The notes under the pieces: generated by a model
Database searches by the model: none
The model's input: the letters and a program-made list of their open reading frames with translations, nothing else
What the model was told of the DNA's origin: nothing
Translations under genes and position numbers: made by a program
In this document: piece by piece, positions 6,896 through 10,501 of the stretch
Numbering within the stretch: position 1 is the stretch's first letter
Layout: each line of letters opens with the position of its first letter
NCBI GenBank assembly: GCA_937958735.1
Contig: CALGNG010000181.1
Location: 1 to 10,501 of the forward strand
Length of the DNA: 10,501 nt
Origin: an uncultured Aquimarina sp.
GTDB lineage: Bacteria > Bacteroidota > Bacteroidia > Flavobacteriales > Flavobacteriaceae
Reading direction: 5' to 3'

Positions 6896-7555
6896 TTATA
6901 CTACTGCCTCTTTTAATCCTATTATTGCTTGTTTTGGATCTCTTGCTCCAAAAACAAAACTACCTGCAACCAGTACATTAGCTCCTGCTTCTGTTAATTT
7001 TTTAGCATTATCTGTAGTAACACCTCCATCTATTTCTATATATAGATTTGAATTTACTTCTTTTGATAATTCTTTTAAGCTTTTTATTTTTTGATATGTG
7101 TTTTCTATAAAAGATTGCCCTCCAAAACCTGGATTCACACTCATAATACACACCAAATCTATATCCGATATTATATTTTTAAGAAGCTCTACATTAGTAT
7201 GCGGATTAAGAGCTACACCCGCTTTTACTCCGTAAGAATGTATTAACTGTATAGTCCTATGGAGGTGCGTACAGGCTTCGTAATGCACCGTAATAATTTC
7301 TGCTCCTAGGTCTACAAATGCTTTAATGTATCGATCTGGATTTTCTATCATAAGATGTACATCTAATCTTTTTTTAGCATGCTTTTGTATCGCTTCTAAA
7401 ACAGGCATACCAAAGGATATATTGGGTACAAACATACCATCCATAATATCTACATGAAACCAATCTGCTTCACTTTCATTAATCATTTCTATGTCTCGTT
7501 GTAAATTTCCAAAATCAGCTGCTAATACCGACGGAGCTACAATTATATCTTTCAT
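6896..7555 (-). CDS. rpe: ribulose-phosphate 3-epimerase
   Basis: Rpe interconverts D-ribulose-5-phosphate and D-xylulose-5-phosphate in the non-oxidative pentose phosphate pathway, in the cytoplasm. The 219-residue product has the normal length and a complete TIM-barrel signature. APSVLAADF (7-15) opens the barrel. The divalent metal ligands are visible as H34 and D36 in FHVDIMDGMFVPN, H67 in LDVHLMIENP, and D176 in YIEIDGGV; D36 and D176 are also the acid/base pair. SVNPGFGGQSF (139-149) is the phosphate-binding and lid loop, and VAGSFVFG near the C-terminus completes the phosphate site. Start ATG 7553-7555 fits the family N-terminus. It follows rpoD on the same strand after 132 nt with an intervening terminator and has its own candidate promoter. 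Its stop is 3 nt from that of the convergent oxygenase gene. Confidence 0.97.
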   Translation of the reverse strand: MKDIIVAPSVLAADFGNLQRDIEMINESEADWFHVDIMDGMFVPNISFGMPVLEAIQKHAKKRLDVHLMIENPDRYIKAFVDLGAEIITVHYEACTHLHRTIQLIHSYGVKAGVALNPHTNVELLKNIISDIDLVCIMSVNPGFGGQSFIENTYQKIKSLKELSKEVNSNLYIEIDGGVTTDNAKKLTEAGANVLVAGSFVFGARDPKQAIIGLKEAVV

Positions 7556-7584
7556 CTTTAACTATTTTAATCTATTCTAAAAGC

Positions 7585-7618
7585 AATAAAGCTATCTTTT
7601 TTCAAAGATAGCTTTATT
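7585..7618 (-). terminator. perfect 15-bp hairpin, likely rpoD terminator
   Basis: AATAAAGCTATCTTT (7585-7599) and AAAGATAGCTTTATT (7604-7618) are exact reverse complements around a 4-nt loop. In the minus-strand transcript the hairpin begins 70 nt after the rpoD stop and is followed by GCTTTTAG, a short U-rich tail. The stem is long but AT-rich, and the tail is weaker than in the typA terminator, so read-through into rpe is possible. The hairpin also contains the best rpe -7 box. Confidence 0.65.
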
Positions 7619-7633
7619 AATGTATTTAGTAAA
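7603..7633 (-). promoter_or_regulatory. candidate rpe promoter inside the rpoD terminator palindrome
   Basis: On the minus strand TATCTTTG (7603-7610) matches TAnnTTTG exactly, and TTTA (7630-7633), 19 nt upstream, is one base from the -33 box TTTG. Initiation near 7597 would give rpe a leader of roughly 40 nt. The -7 box lies across the upstream arm and loop of the 15-bp hairpin, so terminator and promoter share the same bases. Confidence 0.5.
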
Positions 7634-7687
7634 TAGTCTAATTAACGAGTTATAAACTCTTTTATTAATAACACTATTTTATTAGGA

Positions 7688-8551
7688 TTATCCCAAATAT
7701 GTTTTTAAGATTTTACTTCTAGAAGTATGCTTTAATCTTCTTATTGCTTTTTCTTTTATCTGGCGAACACGCTCGCGAGTTAAATCGAAAGTTTCTCCTA
7801 TTTCTTCTAGCGTCATAGGGTGTTGATCTCCTAAACCAAAGTATAAACGAATTACATCTGCTTCACGCGGAGTAAGAGTTTCTAACGCTCGCTCTATTTC
7901 TGTACGAAGCGACTCGTGCATTAACTCACGATCTGGATTAGGTGATTCTCCAGAACGTAATACGTCGTAAAGATTAGAATCTTCTCCTTCTACTAATGGA
8001 GCATCCATGGATACGTGACGGCCAGAATTTTTCATAGACTCTTTTACATCGCTAATAGTCATGTCTAACTCGTTAGCAATTTCCTCTGCACTTGGTGGGC
8101 GCTCGTGAGATTGTTCTAAAAAGGCATAGGTCTTATTAATCTTATTAATAGAACCAATTTTGTTTAGCGGCAAACGTACAATACGTGACTGCTCTGCTAA
8201 AGCTTGTAATATAGATTGACGAATCCACCATACAGCATAAGAGATAAATTTAAAACCACGGGTTTCATCAAAACGTTTTGCTGCTTTGATTAAACCTAAA
8301 TTACCTTCGTTTATTAAATCGGGTAACGTTAATCCTTGATTTTGATACTGTTTTGCTACAGATACCACAAAACGTAAATTGGCTTTAGTTAACTTATCTA
8401 AAGCACGCATATCGCCTGCTTTAATTCGCTGTGCTAATTCTACCTCTTCATCGGCAGTAATTAAATCTACTTTACCTATTTCTTGTAAATATTTATCTAA
8501 GGATGCGGTTTCTCTATTAGTAACCTGTTTGGTAATTTTTAGCTGTCTCAT
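7688..8551 (-). CDS. rpoD: primary RNA polymerase sigma factor (RpoD/SigA family, Bacteroidota type)
   Basis: This is the housekeeping sigma-70 factor that directs RNA polymerase to the TTTG/TAnnTTTG promoters of this phylum. The 287-residue length and the absence of region 1.1 are normal for Bacteroidota primary sigmas, and much shorter than the 600-residue E. coli protein. Region 1.2 is [18 protein letters not shown] (15-32). Region 2 spans about 52-121, with [20 protein letters not shown] for core binding and [17 protein letters not shown] (102-118) for -10 recognition and melting. Region 3 carries [13 protein letters not shown]. Region 4 lies near the C-terminus, with [15 protein letters not shown] and the helix-turn-helix [20 protein letters not shown], which contacts the -33 box. 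The ATG at 8549-8551 gives the standard MRQLKITK N-terminus. Terminators on both sides suggest a monocistronic unit. Confidence 0.97.
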   Translation of the reverse strand: MRQLKITKQVTNRETASLDKYLQEIGKVDLITADEEVELAQRIKAGDMRALDKLTKANLRFVVSVAKQYQNQGLTLPDLINEGNLGLIKAAKRFDETRGFKFISYAVWWIRQSILQALAEQSRIVRLPLNKIGSINKINKTYAFLEQSHERPPSAEEIANELDMTISDVKESMKNSGRHVSMDAPLVEGEDSNLYDVLRSGESPNPDRELMHESLRTEIERALETLTPREADVIRLYFGLGDQHPMTLEEIGETFDLTRERVRQIKEKAIRRLKHTSRSKILKTYLG

Positions 8552-8594
8552 TCAGTGGATCTAGATTAATACTTTTACTCTAACTCTATATACT

Positions 8595-8625
8595 AATACG
8601 TACAATTCTTAATTTTTGTTACAAA
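8595..8625 (-). promoter_or_regulatory. candidate rpoD promoter with overlapping housekeeping-like and ECF-like motifs
   Basis: On the minus strand TTTG (8622-8625), a 19-nt spacer and TACGTATT (8595-8602) give a -33/-7 pair in which the -7 box departs from TAnnTTTG at two positions. The same bases also read as TGTAAC (8618-8623), a 17-nt spacer and CGTA (8597-8600), which resembles the AAC...CGT pattern of ECF sigma promoters. Either reading starts the mRNA near 8590, about 40 nt before the rpoD start codon. Confidence 0.45.
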
Positions 8626-8684
8626 AAAAGTTTCTTTTATTTTAAAAGCATTCAATATCTTATAGTTAACTTTAATAAATCACC

Positions 8685-8711
8685 TAATAATGGCTTTATA
8701 AACCGTTATTA
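8685..8711. repeat. imperfect inverted repeat between sulfatase gene and rpoD
   Basis: TAATAATGG (8685-8693) and CCGTTATTA (8703-8711) are complementary at eight of nine positions (T-G at one) around a 9-nt centre that is itself mostly palindromic (TTTATAAA). It sits only 4 nt from the sulfatase terminator hairpin. It lacks a T-run, so it is more likely a secondary hairpin or protein site upstream of rpoD than a terminator. Confidence 0.35.
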
Positions 8712-8715
8712 AAAG

Positions 8716-8752
8716 TAAAAATGGCGAAAGATAAACTCCTACGCCATTTTTA
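8716..8752 (-). terminator. intrinsic terminator of the sulfatase gene
   Basis: TAAAAATGGCG (8716-8726) and CGCCATTTTTA (8742-8752) form an exact 11-bp stem with a 15-nt loop. In the minus-strand transcript it starts 21 nt after the sulfatase stop and runs into UUUUUACUUUUAAU. It should separate sulfatase transcription from rpoD. Confidence 0.78.
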
Positions 8753-8773
8753 AATCTTAATTTAAACTAACCA

Positions 8774-10501
8774 CTACTCCACAATAATTTTCTTAATAGA
8801 TAAAATTTGGTTGTTTTGTTTGGTTTTCACAAAAAATACCCCCTTTAAATTAGAAATGTCTATTTTTATGGAGGTACCGCCTACTACTTCACTTAAAAAT
8901 ACTTTACCTGTTAAATCTATTATAGATATAGTACTTATACCTGTACCGCTCAAACCTTCTACTCTAATAAAATCTTTTGCAGGATTGGGATGGATATAAA
9001 CCTCCAAAGCTTTTCCTATGTTTTTAGCACTAGAGCTTACTCCCCAATTAAAAATTGCGGTAGCTATCTTATTTGGAGCCGTTACCTGTAAAGGATTATT
9101 TGTCTGATTACTTACCGAAGCATAATTATTATTTATCCTACTTTTTAAACTAATTCCATTATTATTAGATGGTTCTACTAAAAACTGCTGACGTCTAAAA
9201 ATACGATTACTTCCTGCCCTAAGTGGATTACCTGTCGTGTTAACGGTTGTTACATACCTATTATTATTTACAGATTGGAAAGCTAAAAAACCATTCTCTG
9301 CATCGACAACTAAAAATTTTTCTCTATTTCCTATAGTATTAGAATTAGCCACCAAAGCATTTTTTGTATTGCTTGCCGAAACATATTTACCATTACTTGC
9401 TTGTAGCCAAATTGTACTGCCTACTACAGGCAATGTCACATCTACTTCTTCTACAGGTGTCTCCTCTGTATTAGACATATAATCTACTGCATTAAAATTA
9501 TTAGGAAAAGTTTTTTCGAAATTTGGTAATTGTTCTGTTTCCCATGTTTCAATCCAATTTAAGGTAGGATTGTCAAAAAAATGTGGATAGGTATGCCCCC
9601 AACTCCACTCGTATGCAGATCTAATCATTTCATTAGCTATTCGAGAATTAGCTTCTATAACATTATTGGTTTCGTTAATATCGTTTTCCAAATCGTATAA
9701 ATAAAAACTTCCTCTACCTGGAGACCATAGTTTCCAATTGTTCTGAACTACAGAAATGTAATTATTTGTTCCTTGATGCATCATCCCAAAAATAGGAGTA
9801 TTAAGCCTAGCATTGGTTCTAGTTTTTATATTATCTAAAATATCCAAACCATCGATATTTTTTGTGGAAGGTATAGTTACTCCTGCTAGATTACTTAAAG
9901 TTGGATATAAATCTAAAGCTGTTACTACATAATCATAATTACCCTGTGGTAAATTTCCTTTAGGCCAATGAAAAAACATAGGAACCCTCATACCTCCTTC
10001 AAAAGTCGTGGTCTTCCCTCCTCTTAGTGGTGCATTATTTCCACTAGCATTGTTTAACCTTCCTCCATTATCACTTAAAAATACAATTAAGGTATTATCG
10101 TATTCTCCTGTTGCTTTAAGCTTATCTACAATTTTCTTAACTCCTCTGTCTACACCATAAACCATGGCAGAATAATTGTGCCTAGCATCACTAGAAAATC
10201 TAACGTTATTTAAAGCTTCTTGTACAGCTCTCTTATCCGAATTCGTAGCTTGTTCTGGCGTATGGGGAGCATTATAAGACATAATTAAGAAAAAGGGATC
10301 TTTATCGTTGGCTTCCGAATTATCTATAAAATCGATCCCTGCATCCGTTAACATATCGGTGATATACAAATTATTTTCGTATCCCGTTTCTGGTGCAAAA
10401 GATTGATTAAGCATTAAAGGGTCTCTATAATCGTAGGTACCTTCACGCTTTGGCGAAAAATTTGCAATTCTTGTAAAAGCATTGGTATGGTACTCGTGTC
10501 C
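8774..10501 (-). CDS. secreted sulfatase with fascin-like beta-trefoil and T9SS sorting domain, partial (N-terminus beyond window)
   Basis: 575 residues are visible; the frame stays open to the window edge, so the ATG at 10412-10414 is internal. The sulfatase part (about 9480-10501) begins GHEYHTNAFTRIANFSP and shows YNAPHTPEQA, the metal-site motif SDNGG (10061-10075), and GGKTTTFEGGMRVPMFFHWP, with a lysine at the usual active-site place. The formylglycine CxPSR motif and signal peptide must lie upstream. An acidic linker (EETPVEEVDV) leads to three repeats of about 40 residues (9040-9425) with the pattern N-x-YV-x3-N...NPL-x-A-x-SN, typical of a fascin-like trefoil that may bind carbohydrate. 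The last 75 residues (HPNPAKDFIRVEG...SIKKIIVE) are a type A T9SS sorting domain, so the protein should be exported and released or surface-anchored. By family it hydrolyses sulfate esters, probably of algal polysaccharides; the substrate is unknown. Confidence 0.93.
   Translation of the reverse strand, partial: GHEYHTNAFTRIANFSPKREGTYDYRDPLMLNQSFAPETGYENNLYITDMLTDAGIDFIDNSEANDKDPFFLIMSYNAPHTPEQATNSDKRAVQEALNNVRFSSDARHNYSAMVYGVDRGVKKIVDKLKATGEYDNTLIVFLSDNGGRLNNASGNNAPLRGGKTTTFEGGMRVPMFFHWPKGNLPQGNYDYVVTALDLYPTLSNLAGVTIPSTKNIDGLDILDNIKTRTNARLNTPIFGMMHQGTNNYISVVQNNWKLWSPGRGSFYLYDLENDINETNNVIEANSRIANEMIRSAYEWSWGHTYPHFFDNPTLNWIETWETEQLPNFEKTFPNNFNAVDYMSNTEETPVEEVDVTLPVVGSTIWLQASNGKYVSASNTKNALVANSNTIGNREKFLVVDAENGFLAFQSVNNNRYVTTVNTTGNPLRAGSNRIFRRQQFLVEPSNNNGISLKSRINNNYASVSNQTNNPLQVTAPNKIATAIFNWGVSSSAKNIGKALEVYIHPNPAKDFIRVEGLSGTGISTISIIDLTGKVFLSEVVGGTSIKIDISNLKGVFFVKTKQNNQILSIKKIIVE

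Noticed and set aside
7647..7659. GAGTT-ATA-AACTC hairpin followed by TTTT as a plus-strand terminator
   Set aside because: Only 5 bp with a 3-nt loop, and no plus-strand gene reads into it; probably chance in AT-rich DNA.
9237..9482. Plus-strand open frame opposite the beta-trefoil region of the sulfatase gene
   Set aside because: Low-complexity shadow of the repeat-bearing minus-strand gene with no independent support.
1..10501. Mobile elements, CRISPR arrays, tRNA or rRNA genes, defence genes
   Set aside because: No transposase or integrase motifs, regularly spaced repeats, tRNA cloverleaf or defence-family domains were seen on either strand.

Overview
The window looks like chromosomal DNA of a Bacteroidota bacterium, most likely a marine member of the Flavobacteriaceae (inference). 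The supports are: very AT-rich DNA; a primary sigma factor of only 287 residues without the long N-terminal region 1.1; starts without Shine-Dalgarno sequences; several promoter boxes fitting the Bacteroidota -7 consensus TAnnTTTG; and a secreted sulfatase ending in a type IX secretion (T9SS) sorting domain, a type common in bacteria that feed on algal sulfated polysaccharides.

Layout. Positions 1-647 (minus) hold the N-terminal 215 codons of kdsA (Kdo-8-phosphate synthase), cut by the window edge. A 316-bp divergent spacer follows, with a good typA promoter overlying a perfect dyad. typA/bipA (964-2766, plus) ends in a clear intrinsic terminator. Positions 2895-6892 hold a five-gene accessory block for surface-glycan synthesis: a GT2 glycosyltransferase and a WxcM/FdtA-like cupin (plus), two GT2 glycosyltransferases (minus), and a 2-oxoglutarate/Fe(II)-oxygenase-like gene (plus). 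Housekeeping genes resume with rpe (6896-7555) and the primary sigma factor gene rpoD (7688-8551), both minus. The last 1.7 kb (8774-10501, minus) is a sulfatase without its N-terminus, fused to a fascin-like beta-trefoil and a T9SS tail.

How the genes fit together. kdsA makes the precursor of Kdo, the inner-core sugar of lipooligosaccharide. The three glycosyltransferases and the nucleotide-sugar ketoisomerase-like cupin plausibly extend or modify a surface glycan, and the oxygenase could hydroxylate a sugar, lipid or peptide part of it. This link is inferred from gene neighbourhood; none of the acceptors can be read from sequence. The sulfatase is an independent exported catabolic enzyme with its own terminator.

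No tRNA, rRNA, CRISPR array, insertion sequence or integrase was seen. The most noteworthy points are the compact glycosyltransferase/cupin/oxygenase cassette between housekeeping genes, the sulfatase-fascin-T9SS architecture, an rpe promoter whose -7 box lies inside the rpoD terminator palindrome, and overlapping housekeeping-like and ECF-like promoter motifs before rpoD. I found no clear evidence of a wholly new system.
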